A DNA stretch of 64,000 bases from Xanthomonas cucurbitae (lineage in GTDB: Bacteria > Pseudomonadota > Gammaproteobacteria > Xanthomonadales > Xanthomonadaceae): contig NZ_MDED01000002.1 of NCBI RefSeq assembly GCF_002939885.1, positions 124,001 to 188,000 of the forward strand, given 5' to 3'. Position numbers and translations under genes: made by a program. Positions within the stretch are counted from its first letter, which is position 1. The number at the start of each line of letters is the position of its first letter. The notes below the pieces were generated by a model. It saw only the letters and a program-made list of their open reading frames with translations, was not told where the DNA came from and did no database searches. Positions 25,806-34,865 of the stretch are shown piece after piece.

Positions 25806-26912
25806 ATGCGCAAGATCCGGGTCGGTATCATCTTCGGCGGCAAATCGGCTGAGCACGAGGTCTCGCTGCAATCGGCGCGCAATATCCTGCAGGCGCTGGA
25901 CCCGCAGCGCTTCGAACCGGTGTTGATCGGCATCGACAAGCAGGGCCAGTGGCATCTGAGCGCACCGGAAGGCTTTCTGCTCGATGCAGACGACCCTGGC
26001 AAGATCGCCCTGCATTGCAGTGGACGCGCGGTGGCCGTGCTGCCAGGCGCCGACACGGCGCAGCTGCGTCCGGTGGACAGCGAACAGGCGCTGGCACAGA
26101 TCGATGTGGTGTTTCCGATCGTGCACGGCACCCTGGGCGAAGACGGCTCGCTGCAGGGACTGCTGCGCATGGCCAACCTGCCCTTCGTCGGCTCCGGCGT
26201 GCTCGGCTCGGCGGTTGCGATGGACAAGGACATGGCCAAGCGCGTGCTGCGCGAGGCCGGGCTGGCGGTGGCGCCGGGCGTCTGCCTCACCCGCCACACC
26301 GCCAAGCATGTCGATGCGCAGGCGCTGATCGCGCAATTGGGATTGCCGCTGTTCGTCAAACCGGCCAACCAGGGCTCGTCGGTCGGGGTCAGCCAGGTGC
26401 GCAGCGCAGACGCGTTTGCAGCGGCAGTGGCGCTGGCACTGTCCTACGACCACAAGGTGCTGGTGGAAGCGGCCGTGGCCGGCCGCGAGATCGAATGCGC
26501 TGTACTCGGCAATGCCGTAGCGCAGGCGAGTGTGTGCGGCGAGGTGGTGGTGCACGATGCATTTTATTCGTACGAGACCAAATACATCAGCGAGCACGGG
26601 GCCGACCTGGTGATTCCGGCCGACATCGATGCGCCCACCCAGCACCGAATCCAGCAGATCGCGGTACAGGCCTACCAGGCGCTGGACTGCGCCGGCATGG
26701 CGCGGGTGGACGTGTTCCTGTGTGCAGACGGGCGCATCGTGATCAACGAGGTCAACACCTTGCCCGGCTTCACCCGCATCAGCATGTATCCGAAGCTATG
26801 GGAGGCAAGCGGACTGGACTATCGGAGCCTGATTACCCGGTTGATCGACCTGGCACTGCAACGCCATGACGACGATCAACTGCTGCGTAGTGCGGTGGAC
26901 ACACGCCGATGA
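25806..26912 (+). CDS. ddl: D-alanine--D-alanine ligase
   Basis: A 368-residue ATP-grasp ligase that joins two D-alanines for peptidoglycan precursor synthesis. Visible are the first-substrate motif [15 protein letters not shown] (about residues 10-24), the [15 protein letters not shown] loop (about 100-114), [14 protein letters not shown] for ATP binding and the C-terminal [15 protein letters not shown] metal/substrate loop. The length fits the longer DdlA-type enzymes (about 364) rather than DdlB (about 306). The start is the ATG at 25806. It is not in a division/cell-wall cluster here, so it is probably a stand-alone housekeeping or second ligase. Confidence 0.95.
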   Translation: MRKIRVGIIFGGKSAEHEVSLQSARNILQALDPQRFEPVLIGIDKQGQWHLSAPEGFLLDADDPGKIALHCSGRAVAVLPGADTAQLRPVDSEQALAQIDVVFPIVHGTLGEDGSLQGLLRMANLPFVGSGVLGSAVAMDKDMAKRVLREAGLAVAPGVCLTRHTAKHVDAQALIAQLGLPLFVKPANQGSSVGVSQVRSADAFAAAVALALSYDHKVLVEAAVAGREIECAVLGNAVAQASVCGEVVVHDAFYSYETKYISEHGADLVIPADIDAPTQHRIQQIAVQAYQALDCAGMARVDVFLCADGRIVINEVNTLPGFTRISMYPKLWEASGLDYRSLITRLIDLALQRHDDDQLLRSAVDTRR

Positions 26913-27027
26913 GCGCAGCGCCGTTGCGCACGCGCTGCCCGCCCCACCACACGGGCCTACTCCAACAAATGCAATCGCTGAGAAAACGTCTGTGACAGGC
27001 ATCAAACAGCGCGAATAACGCCATAAC

Positions 27028-27065
27028 GCAGATGGCCCGCCTCCTTGCGGAAGCGGGCCATCTGC
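27028..27065. terminator. Hairpin between convergent ddl and DUF1328 genes
   Basis: A perfect 13-bp stem, GCAGATGGCCCGC / GCGGGCCATCTGC, with a 12-nt loop lies between the convergent ddl and DUF1328 genes. Neither strand has a good T run, so its role as a bidirectional transcript end is likely but not proved. Confidence 0.45.
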
Positions 27066-27111
27066 GCGCCGGCCGGCAGCGCCGCTGCCGGGACGTATCG
27101 TGCGTGCGGCG

Positions 27112-27270
27112 TTATACCTTGCCGCGACGGAACATCGAGATCACCGCCAGGATCAGGAACACCACGAACAGGATCCAGGCGATGTTGGTCGCCGCACCGG
27201 CGATGCCGCTGAAGCCCAGCACAGCGGCAATGATGGCGATGACGAAGAAGATGATGGCGTAATGCAGCAT
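27112..27270 (-). CDS. Small DUF1328 (YtjA-family) membrane protein
   Basis: A 52-residue protein made of two hydrophobic helices separated by a short [10 protein letters not shown] turn, ending FRRGKV. This is the whole DUF1328/YtjA family pattern; function is unknown, and relatives are often stress-associated. The start is the ATG at 27270 ([12 protein letters not shown]). It lies convergent to ddl and downstream of oleD. Confidence 0.88.
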   Translation of the reverse strand: MLHYAIIFFVIAIIAAVLGFSGIAGAATNIAWILFVVFLILAVISMFRRGKV

Positions 27271-27334
27271 GGCAATGATTCCAGAAGTTGTCGTGCCGAA
27301 TCGGCGCAGACGTATCTTGTGGATATGCCGGTCT

Positions 27335-28345
27335 TTATCGGGTGATGGCGATGTCGTTGGAAGATGAGGATCGCAGGCGGTTGAGCCCTTCTTCGATGCT
27401 GATCTGCGGCACATAGCCAAAGTCACGGCGCGCCGGTTCCATGCTGTACCAATGCGGCGTGCACAGCTGTTCCACCAGGAACCGCGTCAGCGGCACCTCG
27501 CCTGGCAGACGCAACAGTGGCCACACCGTCTCGCACACCGCACCGATCCGATAGGCGGTCTTGAACGAGAGCGCACGCGTCACCGCCGGTGCATCCACGG
27601 CCGCCAGCAGGCGGTTGAGCAACTCGCGCATCGGCAGCGGTTCGCCGTTGGAAATGAAGTACGCCTTGCCGGCGCAGGCAGCGCCCGGCGCCAGATGCTC
27701 GAACGCAGCGAAGTGCGCCTGCGCCGCGTTGTCGATGTACGTGCTGTCCACCAGATTGCTGCCATCACCCACCATGCGCAGCCGCCCGGCACGTGCGCGC
27801 GCAGCAAGACGCGGAAGCAGATGATTGTCGCCTGGCCCCCATATCAGGCGCGGGCGCAACGCCACCGTCGCCAGCTGCGCGTCGTTGGCTGCCAGCACCG
27901 CACGCTCGGCGATCGCCTTGGTGGCGGCATATGCGGCGCGCAGGTCTTCGCCATACGGCACTTCGTCGGCATCCAGCCCTTCCACCGGATTGGTGGCGCG
28001 ATGGGTGACGCTGGGCGTGGACGTATAGATCAGCCGAGGCACGCCATTGGCGCGGCAGGCATCGAGCACGTTCTGCGTGCCCACCACGTTGGCCTGGTGA
28101 TAGCTGTCGTAGCTGCCCCACGCACCGGCCTTGGCCGCGTTGTGAAACACCGCATCGATCCCGCCGAAGGCATGTCGCACCGCCTGCGGATCGGCCAGGT
28201 CGCCCCGGATCTGACCCACGCCCAGTGTCTGCAGCACCGGGTAATCGCCGCGCTGGAAACTCACCACCTCATGCCCGCGCGCGCGCAGGCCACGGCACAA
28301 CGCCTGGCCAAGGAAGCCGCCACCGCCGGTCACCAATACCTTCAT
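27335..28345 (-). CDS. oleD: 2-alkyl-3-oxoalkanoate reductase of olefin synthesis
   Basis: A 336-residue extended short-chain dehydrogenase. The NADPH Rossmann motif is TGGGGFLG (residues 6-13), the catalytic serine region is YTSTPSV (about 106-112) and the Y-x3-K pair is in [13 protein letters not shown] (about 136-148). OleD reduces the 2-alkyl-3-ketoalkanoate made by OleA to the beta-hydroxy acid. The assignment as OleD depends on its place directly after oleC and in line with oleB and oleA; by sequence alone it resembles sterol-dehydrogenase-like SDRs. The 99-bp gap to oleC suggests co-transcription. Confidence 0.85.
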   Translation of the reverse strand: MKVLVTGGGGFLGQALCRGLRARGHEVVSFQRGDYPVLQTLGVGQIRGDLADPQAVRHAFGGIDAVFHNAAKAGAWGSYDSYHQANVVGTQNVLDACRANGVPRLIYTSTPSVTHRATNPVEGLDADEVPYGEDLRAAYAATKAIAERAVLAANDAQLATVALRPRLIWGPGDNHLLPRLAARARAGRLRMVGDGSNLVDSTYIDNAAQAHFAAFEHLAPGAACAGKAYFISNGEPLPMRELLNRLLAAVDAPAVTRALSFKTAYRIGAVCETVWPLLRLPGEVPLTRFLVEQLCTPHWYSMEPARRDFGYVPQISIEEGLNRLRSSSSNDIAITR

Positions 28346-28444
28346 CGCGCCGCTCCGTTCGTTCGAGGGAGCACACCATAGCCGGCCGCCATCGCCTTGG
28401 CGAATAGCCCACCGACACGCATCTGATTGACTTGCTGCAGACCG

Positions 28445-30097
28445 TCATCCACGTTGTTGCGCCGCCCACACCGCCAACCTCTCGCGGCCGATCTTGGCGT
28501 TATGGCGGATATCCACCGGAAAACCGGGATGCCGAAGGAAACGCGCGATGCCGGCGGTGTGCGGGTGCGCCGCGCCCAGTGCACGCAATGCAGTTTGCAC
28601 CTGCGCAAAGGCCGACGCCGACACGCCCGGCTGCAACTCGACGCACAGCACCGGCTGTTGTTGTCCAACCGCGCCCACGCCGACCAAGGCGGTACGACGC
28701 ACCTGCGCATGCACGTTGAACACCGGCTCCACCTGTTCGGTGTACAGCGGGCCGCTGGCGGTTTCCACGCGGTGGGTCTTGCGACCGCAGAACCACAACT
28801 GGCCCTGGGCATCGAAATAGCCGACATCGCCCATGCGGTGTACGACGCGCTCGCTGCCATCGTCGCAGCGCTCGCGGATCTTGGCGCTACGGGTGGCCGC
28901 ATCGCGATTGAAGTAGGTATCGGTAGTGGTGGGCCCGGCGACGGTGATCTCGCCCACCTCGCCCACCGCCAGCACGCGCACGCCACTCCACTCGGCAATC
29001 GCCGCATCGTCGATGGCAATGATGCGCACCTCATTCGGCGCGACCACCTGGCCCACGCAGGTGCCCGCACCAGCCTCGGTGGCCGCGCGCGTGGCGTCCA
29101 GGGTGCGGCCTTCGATTGCCGCCACCGGCAGGCATTCGGTCGCGCCGTACGGCGTCCAGAACTGCGCATCGGCCGGCAGCAGTGCGCGGATCTTCGCCAC
29201 CACATCCGGTGGCACCGGCGCACCGGCCGAGGTGACCAGGCGCACGTTGGGGAGCGGCTGCCCATCATCGGCCAGCACGCGCATCAATGCGGGCGAGCCG
29301 AACAACTGGGTGACACCGAAGCGGGCGATTGCATCGTGCAGCTTGCGCGGGTCCGCGGTGGCCGGGCGGGTCGGGTCCATGTCCGGAATCACCGAAGTCA
29401 AGCCCAGCGCCGGGTCGAACAAGGCGAACGGCGGAAACGTCGGTAGGTCCACACCGCCAGGCTGCATGTCGAACGCATTGCGCAGCAGCTCGATCTGTCC
29501 GACAAAATGCCGGTGCCGGTACACCACACCCTTGGGCACGCCAGTGGAGCCGCTGGTGAACAGGATCGCGGCCACATCGTCCGGCGCGGTGTCGGCCAGC
29601 TGGCTCCCGGCGCCCGCCCCATCGCGCTCCACCCGCGCCAGGGTCACCCCGCCCCAGCCGTACCGGCCGCCAACGGTGACGATCTGCTTGGCAGAACGCG
29701 CCCAGCGCAGCAACCGGCGTGCCAGCTGCGCCAGTGGAATGCCGATGAACGCCTGCGGCTGCGCTTCGTCCAGACACTGTTTGAGGGCGCGCTTGTCGAT
29801 GCCCGGGTCCACCAGCACCGGCACCGCACCGGCCTTGAATAACGCGAACATCAGCAGGAAGAACTCCGGCGACGGCCGCACCATCACCACCGCGCGCATG
29901 CCGCGGCCGATGCCATGCACTGCCAGCCCGGCCGCAATCGCATCGCTGCGCGCGTCCAGTTCGGCATAACTCAGGGTCACATCGTAGGCCGCGAACCCAT
30001 TGGCGCCACGGCGTCCCGGGCAGCGGATGGCGATCTGATCGGGGCGCTCGCGCGCCAGCTGCGGCAGCGTGGCCGCGATATTGCAGAGGCTGGTCAT
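28445..30097 (-). CDS. oleC: Beta-lactone synthetase of olefin synthesis
   Basis: A 550-residue ANL-superfamily enzyme with the AMP-binding loop LFTSGSTGVPKGVVY (about 180-194), the A5-type YGATE motif (WTPYGATECLP) and the C-terminal hinge region GDVGYFDAQGQLWFCGRKTH. OleC uses ATP to turn the beta-hydroxy acid from OleD into a cis beta-lactone, later decarboxylated by OleB. The start is the ATG at 30097 (MTSLCNIAATLP); the frame is open further upstream, but that part overlaps the divergent region before the YkgJ-type gene. Confidence 0.9.
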   Translation of the reverse strand: MTSLCNIAATLPQLARERPDQIAIRCPGRRGANGFAAYDVTLSYAELDARSDAIAAGLAVHGIGRGMRAVVMVRPSPEFFLLMFALFKAGAVPVLVDPGIDKRALKQCLDEAQPQAFIGIPLAQLARRLLRWARSAKQIVTVGGRYGWGGVTLARVERDGAGAGSQLADTAPDDVAAILFTSGSTGVPKGVVYRHRHFVGQIELLRNAFDMQPGGVDLPTFPPFALFDPALGLTSVIPDMDPTRPATADPRKLHDAIARFGVTQLFGSPALMRVLADDGQPLPNVRLVTSAGAPVPPDVVAKIRALLPADAQFWTPYGATECLPVAAIEGRTLDATRAATEAGAGTCVGQVVAPNEVRIIAIDDAAIAEWSGVRVLAVGEVGEITVAGPTTTDTYFNRDAATRSAKIRERCDDGSERVVHRMGDVGYFDAQGQLWFCGRKTHRVETASGPLYTEQVEPVFNVHAQVRRTALVGVGAVGQQQPVLCVELQPGVSASAFAQVQTALRALGAAHPHTAGIARFLRHPGFPVDIRHNAKIGRERLAVWAAQQRG

Positions 30098-30324
30098 TGG
30101 GTGATTATCGCGGATAACGCGCCGCGCATGGAGTGATGCACGGGCAACTGCACCAGCGCGTCCGTGTCCCATTGCCGGCGCGTGGCCTGGATCGACGTCG
30201 TTGGTTGCGCACCGGCCGCGTGAACCGCTCATGGCGTTGCACCGCACGCTCTTGTTTCGAGGCGCAATTCGGTCAGAATGCCGCGCTCCCTACGCTCGTT
30301 TTGCCGCGCAAGGCCCGGCATGCC

Positions 30325-30708
30325 ATGGCACACCCCTGCCTTACCTGCGGCGCTTGCTGCGCCTATTTCCGCGTCAGCTTCCACTGGAGCGAAGCCGATC
30401 CCGCCTTGGGCGGCAGAGTGCCGGTCGAATTGACCGACGCGCTACGCACCCACGAACGGGTGATGCGCGGCACCTCGCAAGCGCAGCCGCGCTGTATCGC
30501 GCTGGACGCCGACATCGGCCGCTACAGCCGCTGCAGCATTCACGACCGCCGCCCCTCCTCCTGCGCAGCGGTACCGGCTTCGCTGGAATTCGGCCAGCGC
30601 AGCGCGCAGTGCGACAAATCGCGCCTGGCGCATGGCCTGCATGCGTTGACCGAGGCCGACTGGGACGGTGTGGACGAGGCACAACGCAACCGGTTGCCGA
30701 TCGAATAG
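30325..30708 (+). CDS. YkgJ-family cysteine-cluster protein
   Basis: A 127-residue protein with the CxxCGxCC metal-cluster start (CLTCGACCAYFR, residues 5-16) and further cysteines in QPRCIAL, SRCSIHDRRPSSC and AQCDKSR. This is the YkgJ pattern, thought to bind zinc or an Fe-S cluster; function is unknown. It reads against the ole genes and its stop lies 7 bp from the end of the convergent DUF4276 gene. The start is the ATG at 30325, which puts the cluster near the N-terminus as in the family. Confidence 0.85.
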   Translation: MAHPCLTCGACCAYFRVSFHWSEADPALGGRVPVELTDALRTHERVMRGTSQAQPRCIALDADIGRYSRCSIHDRRPSSCAAVPASLEFGQRSAQCDKSRLAHGLHALTEADWDGVDEAQRNRLPIE

Positions 30709-30715
30709 GAATAAT

Positions 30716-31303
30716 TCAACTTATCAACTCATTGATGCTTGCGACTGCGCGACTTAGGCTTGGAGAAACTCTTGCAGCTACCAGAGGTCTCCAATGTTGT
30801 GCCGCAAACTCGCATAGGTGGACGTTGTAGCCTGATCCTGGCTTAGTGCTATCTCGTTCCGAGACCATTTCTTGTCTTATCAAACGCTTTGAAGATTTTG
30901 ACGCCAAGCTTACAATCTTTCTTTTTGGATCGATTAAATCATCGGATGACTTCGGCATTCGCGACCGAGATACATGGAGAAAGTCTGCAAAAGCTTCCGA
31001 ATCTGCTAGCAGCCAGCTTTCTGCCTCAGCAACAGCGAATCGCAACAAAAATTCATGCGGCACACCATGAGGGACCCAGCGCCTAATCATTTCAACCACG
31101 CACTTGCCATCAGTGTCAGCAATGCACAAAACAGGGAAAACACTAACAAGGCCAAAATATCGCCTCAATCCAGCTTGAAGTTTAGTTACCCCATTCGTAT
31201 TTATTACAGGCAATGCCAGTGTGCACTGCCCTACATCTTCAACCAACCTAGAGCCGAGGGCGCATGTAAGTGCATCTTCGCCTATAACATAGAACGCTGA
31301 CAT
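30716..31303 (-). CDS. DUF4276 / TOPRIM-like partner of the AAA ATPase
   Basis: A 195-residue protein resembling the DUF4276 family: an N-terminal glutamate turn (FYVIGEDALTCAL, residues 4-16), a D-x-D element in PVLCIADTDGKC (about 57-68) and the family-like helix FAVAEAESWLLADSEAFADF (about 88-107). These acidic positions are arranged like a TOPRIM metal site. Its ATG shares a base with the ATPase stop (TGATG), so the two are translationally coupled. AAA ATPase plus TOPRIM/DUF4276 pairs are known among phage-defence modules. The gene is clearly AT-richer than its surroundings. Assignment is from motif memory. Confidence 0.65.
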   Translation of the reverse strand: MSAFYVIGEDALTCALGSRLVEDVGQCTLALPVINTNGVTKLQAGLRRYFGLVSVFPVLCIADTDGKCVVEMIRRWVPHGVPHEFLLRFAVAEAESWLLADSEAFADFLHVSRSRMPKSSDDLIDPKRKIVSLASKSSKRLIRQEMVSERDSTKPGSGYNVHLCEFAAQHWRPLVAARVSPSLSRAVASINELIS

Positions 31304-32457
31304 CAGAACAAACCCATCTGTTCGATGCGTTCAGGCCTTGTCTTAGGAAGAAGAACTTCAGCCGGATTCAGACCATTTTCCATCGCTACAACTTCTTCTT
31401 CATTAGGCTCACGAATCTTTGTCCCATTTTCTCCAATTTCAAGCAAAAGTACCCATCCTGGATCGCTCACTGCAGCTATCAAGTTGTCGCTATGCGTGGT
31501 TACTATAACTTGGCGGGCCGCTTTCTTCCTGCTTCGCAAAACCCTATCAATCATCAGAGGGATATACTCAACAATTGCATCATTCAGTGATAGCTCCGGC
31601 TCTTCCAACAAGAGCATTCCATCGCCTTCTTGTAATGCCCAGAGCAAACCAATAAGCCGCAATGTCCCATCAGAAAACTGCTCTTCCCTTTGCCAAGCGC
31701 CGTTGACTCTCCAATGGTCAAAGCGAGCTTCGAGATGAGGTGCTCCAGTAACCTCATCCTTTTTAAACTGAAGCTGCGAAAATTGAGGAACAGCAACTTT
31801 TAGAGCTTCGGCAATCCGTTTTAAACGAGCCGCCTGAGTCTTCTGGGGAGTCCTTGCTATCCGCTGCAACAAGCCCTGGCCAAAGGGATCGCTCTCTATC
31901 ATTCTTCCGCTTATCTCTTCACCAAATTTCAAGAGTTGAGGCACTAGATGAAGATATGTAGTAGACCCAAAGAATTCAGCTAATTCACGGAATCTGGCAT
32001 TGTTATTGATCTGCTCCATGTGGGTTTGCGTCAAACGAACCTCATCAGAGGAGTCATTTAAATCAGGTCGAGATATTATTTCTTCACCATTACATGTGAC
32101 CACTTCTCGCGTGATGAAAACACGCTGCGCACCCTTGCCTTCAGCCTTGAAAGCAAGCATATAGGTCCATTGTTTTGCTCCGGGATCAAGTGATTCTGAA
32201 ATTTCCAACTCAATACTAACTTCAGGATCCCGTCTCGCGTGCAGGCTCCGGAGCTTGGACATGAATCCACGCTCTTTGAGTGCTTTTTGCAGCCCTCCAC
32301 CTTCAACCTGAGCAACCGTTCTCAAGAACCTGAAAACGTCCAAGAGATTCGACTTTCCTGAAGCGTTCGCCCCAATCAGAAAAGCACGCGGAGACAGCCC
32401 GACATCAGCTTCACGAAAATTGCGCCAGTTCTTTAATTTGAGTCTTGAGATTAGCAC
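31303..32457 (-). CDS. AAA-family ATPase (RecF/OLD/SMC-like)
   Basis: A 384-residue ABC-type AAA ATPase. It starts with ISRLKLKNWRNFREADVGL, has Walker A in LIGANASGKSNLLD (about residues 28-41), the signature FSDGTLRLIGLLWAL, Walker B in MLLLEEPELSLND and the H-loop VIVTTHSDNLI near the C-terminus. No nuclease domain is attached, so effector activity would come from the coupled downstream gene. I choose the GTG at 32457 because GGAG lies six bases before it and family proteins begin right at this lysine-rich strand; another GTG at 32496 would add 13 residues. AT-rich, and inserted between oleB and oleC. Confidence 0.85.
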   Translation of the reverse strand: MLISRLKLKNWRNFREADVGLSPRAFLIGANASGKSNLLDVFRFLRTVAQVEGGGLQKALKERGFMSKLRSLHARRDPEVSIELEISESLDPGAKQWTYMLAFKAEGKGAQRVFITREVVTCNGEEIISRPDLNDSSDEVRLTQTHMEQINNNARFRELAEFFGSTTYLHLVPQLLKFGEEISGRMIESDPFGQGLLQRIARTPQKTQAARLKRIAEALKVAVPQFSQLQFKKDEVTGAPHLEARFDHWRVNGAWQREEQFSDGTLRLIGLLWALQEGDGMLLLEEPELSLNDAIVEYIPLMIDRVLRSRKKAARQVIVTTHSDNLIAAVSDPGWVLLLEIGENGTKIREPNEEEVVAMENGLNPAEVLLPKTRPERIEQMGLF

Positions 32458-32533
32458 TTCATACTCCAAAACTTCAGGGTCTGACCAGTGAGCCACATTG
32501 GCCTGGCGGAAATTTGAGAATTACTTTACCAAG

Positions 32534-33436
32534 CTAAAGCCGATGACGCTCCAAAAATGCACGAATCGCTGGCACCAGCACCTCGTGCTTGTCTTCCAGC
32601 ACGTAGTGGTTCGCATCGTCGAACGCGGTGACTTCGGCCTGCGGCAGCGCGCGGCGGAAGCCGGCCAGGAAGTGCTTGTCGAAGCAGATATCGCGCAGGC
32701 CCCAGGCGATGAAGGCCGGGCGGTCGGCGAACGACGGCAGCACCTGTGCCGAGCGTTCCAGCAACGACCAGCCCTTGTCGGCCGGCGACAGCGGGATGTC
32801 CTGCATGAAGCGGATGGTGGAGATGCGGTTGCGCCAGCTGTTATAGGGCGCCACGTAGGCACGCCGTACCGCCGCGGGCATGCGCCGCGACACGCCCAGC
32901 CACGAGGCGCCGGACGAAAACGCATTGAAGGTGCGGATGAACCATTCGCCAGGGCGCCAATGCCGGCCCATCGCGATCTGCCACGGCATCGGCTTTTCCG
33001 CCGGCAGCGGGAAGGCTGCGGTGTTGGTGATGACCAGCCGCCGGACCTGCGCATGGTGCGACAGCGCCCACCCGAAGCCGATCATGCCGCCCCAATCGTG
33101 CACCGCCAGCGTGACCGGGCCGGTGATGCCCAGGTGCCGCAACAGCGTGTCCAGGTCGTCCACGCGCGACTGTAACGTGTAGTCGTAGCGCGGCTGCGCG
33201 TCGGGCGCATCGTCGGGCTTGTCGGACAGGCCCATGCCGATGTGGTCGGGCACGATGCAGCGGTAGCGGTCGGACAGGCCGCTCACCAGATGTCGCCACA
33301 GATAGCTCCACGACGGATTGCCGTGCAGCATGAGCACAACCTCGCCATCGCGCGGGCCTTCGTCCAGATACGACATCGCAATGCCGGCACGCACCTCAAG
33401 GCGCTTGGGAGTGAAGGGATAGCCGGGGTAGTTCAT
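32534..33436 (-). CDS. oleB: Beta-lactone decarboxylase of olefin synthesis
   Basis: A 300-residue alpha/beta hydrolase of the haloalkane-dehalogenase-like branch. The nucleophile is D114 in AVHDWGGMIG, the oxyanion motif is MLHGNPSWSYLWR (about 36-48) and the catalytic histidine is H277 in DDANHYVLED. OleB opens the beta-lactone from OleC and loses CO2 to give the internal cis-alkene. Its neighbours on either side (ATPase pair downstream, Fic gene upstream) have no known part in the pathway and separate it from oleA and oleC. The start is the ATG at 33436. Confidence 0.9.
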   Translation of the reverse strand: MNYPGYPFTPKRLEVRAGIAMSYLDEGPRDGEVVLMLHGNPSWSYLWRHLVSGLSDRYRCIVPDHIGMGLSDKPDDAPDAQPRYDYTLQSRVDDLDTLLRHLGITGPVTLAVHDWGGMIGFGWALSHHAQVRRLVITNTAAFPLPAEKPMPWQIAMGRHWRPGEWFIRTFNAFSSGASWLGVSRRMPAAVRRAYVAPYNSWRNRISTIRFMQDIPLSPADKGWSLLERSAQVLPSFADRPAFIAWGLRDICFDKHFLAGFRRALPQAEVTAFDDANHYVLEDKHEVLVPAIRAFLERHRL

Positions 33437-33575
33437 GAAAAACGTATCCGATGTGTTTCAAGAGGGTCTGCACGGCTCAGGCGCTGACCTGGCACATGTA
33501 CAGCAACGGCTTCGCGCATGTCGGCAAGCTCCAGCAAGACAGGCGATGCAAGCCCGCTGCTTTGCTTACTCGGCA

Positions 33576-34694
33576 TCAGTGCTGAATTCTTTGTGGCAAC
33601 GTATACCGCTGCGCTGCATGCGCATTGTCGGACAGCAGGCGCAGATACGCCGGATGCAGGAACAATTTCTCTTTCCCCATGCGCTGCTCGTGCAGTACGC
33701 CGATATCCACCAAGTCGCGAAGATAACGCGCCGCAGTTTCGCGCTTGGCGATACCGGCGTCTACGACGTTTTGAATGCGGCAGTAAGGTTGGCTGAAAAG
33801 CACATCCACCAGTTCGCGGCTGTAGGTTTTCGGGCGCTCTGCACGAACCCACTCACATGCATGCTCATGCAGTTGGCGAATGGCCTCAATCTTGGCGCCG
33901 GTCCAGCGTGCGGTATCGGCAACCGCATCCAGCATGTAAGCAACCCATTCGGCCCATGCGCCGTCGCGCGTGACGGCCAACAGCAAGCGGTAGTAATCCG
34001 CCTTGCGTTCGATGATGTAGCGCGACAGGTACAGCACAGGTTGATCCAGCAGATCCTGCTCGACCAGCATCAAGAGATTGAGCACACGTCCAGTACGCCC
34101 ATTGCCGTCGGTGAACGGATGGATAGCCTCGAATTGATAGTGCGCCACTGCCATGCGAATCAATGGATCGATCTCGGGCGTCTCATGGATGAAGCGCTCC
34201 CAATTGGCCAGCTTTTCGCGTAACACCGCCTCGCCGACTGGAGGCGTATAGATCACGTCACCGGTCTGCTGATTGGCCAATGCCGTGCCAGGTACACGCC
34301 GCACCTGCATTTGTGCATTCTTGATGCGAGTGCACACGATCTCTGCTGTGCGGGTGGAGAGCGGGCGCGTACGCAGCGAAATAAAGCCCTCCTGCAACGC
34401 GGTGCGATAGCGCAATGCTTCTCGCGTTGCTGGATTGGCAGCGTCTTGATGCTCGGCGTAGCGAAACAGCTCATCCGTGGTGGTGACGATGTTCTCGATC
34501 TCCGAACTCGCCTGTGCTTCCAGGATGGGAATGGTATTGATCAACACGGCCGGGTTTGGCAAATGTCCGGTGGCCTGGCGAAGCGATGCCAATGCCTTGT
34601 GCGCCTCAATACACGCCTTCAGCAACCCCCGGGTTTCAAGCTCCACCGCAGGCGGCAACGGCGGCAGGTCGTTATACGGACGCTGGGGATCCAT
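33576..34694 (-). CDS. Fic-domain protein (probable AMP transferase)
   Basis: A 372-residue Fic protein with the complete catalytic motif HPFTDGNGRTGR (residues 192-203). An N-terminal inhibitory-helix motif S63-SEI-E67-N68 fits the (S/T)xxxE(G/N) rule, so the enzyme should be self-inhibited (class II). A winged-helix-like C-terminal part (about 290-372, including KRETAARYLRDLVDIGVLHE) follows. Such proteins usually AMPylate a target hydroxyl group; the target is unknown, and no separate antitoxin gene is seen. It lies between oleA and oleB in the same direction, with lower GC than the ole genes. Confidence 0.9.
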   Translation of the reverse strand: MDPQRPYNDLPPLPPAVELETRGLLKACIEAHKALASLRQATGHLPNPAVLINTIPILEAQASSEIENIVTTTDELFRYAEHQDAANPATREALRYRTALQEGFISLRTRPLSTRTAEIVCTRIKNAQMQVRRVPGTALANQQTGDVIYTPPVGEAVLREKLANWERFIHETPEIDPLIRMAVAHYQFEAIHPFTDGNGRTGRVLNLLMLVEQDLLDQPVLYLSRYIIERKADYYRLLLAVTRDGAWAEWVAYMLDAVADTARWTGAKIEAIRQLHEHACEWVRAERPKTYSRELVDVLFSQPYCRIQNVVDAGIAKRETAARYLRDLVDIGVLHEQRMGKEKLFLHPAYLRLLSDNAHAAQRYTLPQRIQH

Positions 34695-34833
34695 GCGATG
34701 GGCTCATGTCGACGGAATCGACATGATGCCAGCGTCATGTCGAAAAAACGGTAATCTCATACTTGGCGAGACTGCCATGAACGCAGTTAGCGCCTGGAGT
34801 GGGATGGAACGTGGCAACCGCTCGCTAGAAAGC

Positions 34834-34857
34834 GGCCATCCCATCTCTGGGATGGCC
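34834..34857 (-). terminator. Hairpin just after oleA
   Basis: GGCCATCCC pairs with GGGATGGCC across a 6-nt loop, starting nine bases after the oleA stop codon (34866). On the coding strand the stem is followed by GCTTTCT, so the U tract is short. It probably ends the oleA message before the Fic gene. Confidence 0.5.
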
Positions 34858-34865
34858 GTGCGGTT

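Noticed and set aside
27028-27065. Classic rho-independent terminator
   Set aside because: The stem is perfect, but neither strand shows a U tract, so I list it only as a probable transcript-end hairpin.
27100-27345. + strand ORF over the DUF1328 gene
   Set aside because: Antisense to a short but clear DUF1328 family protein.
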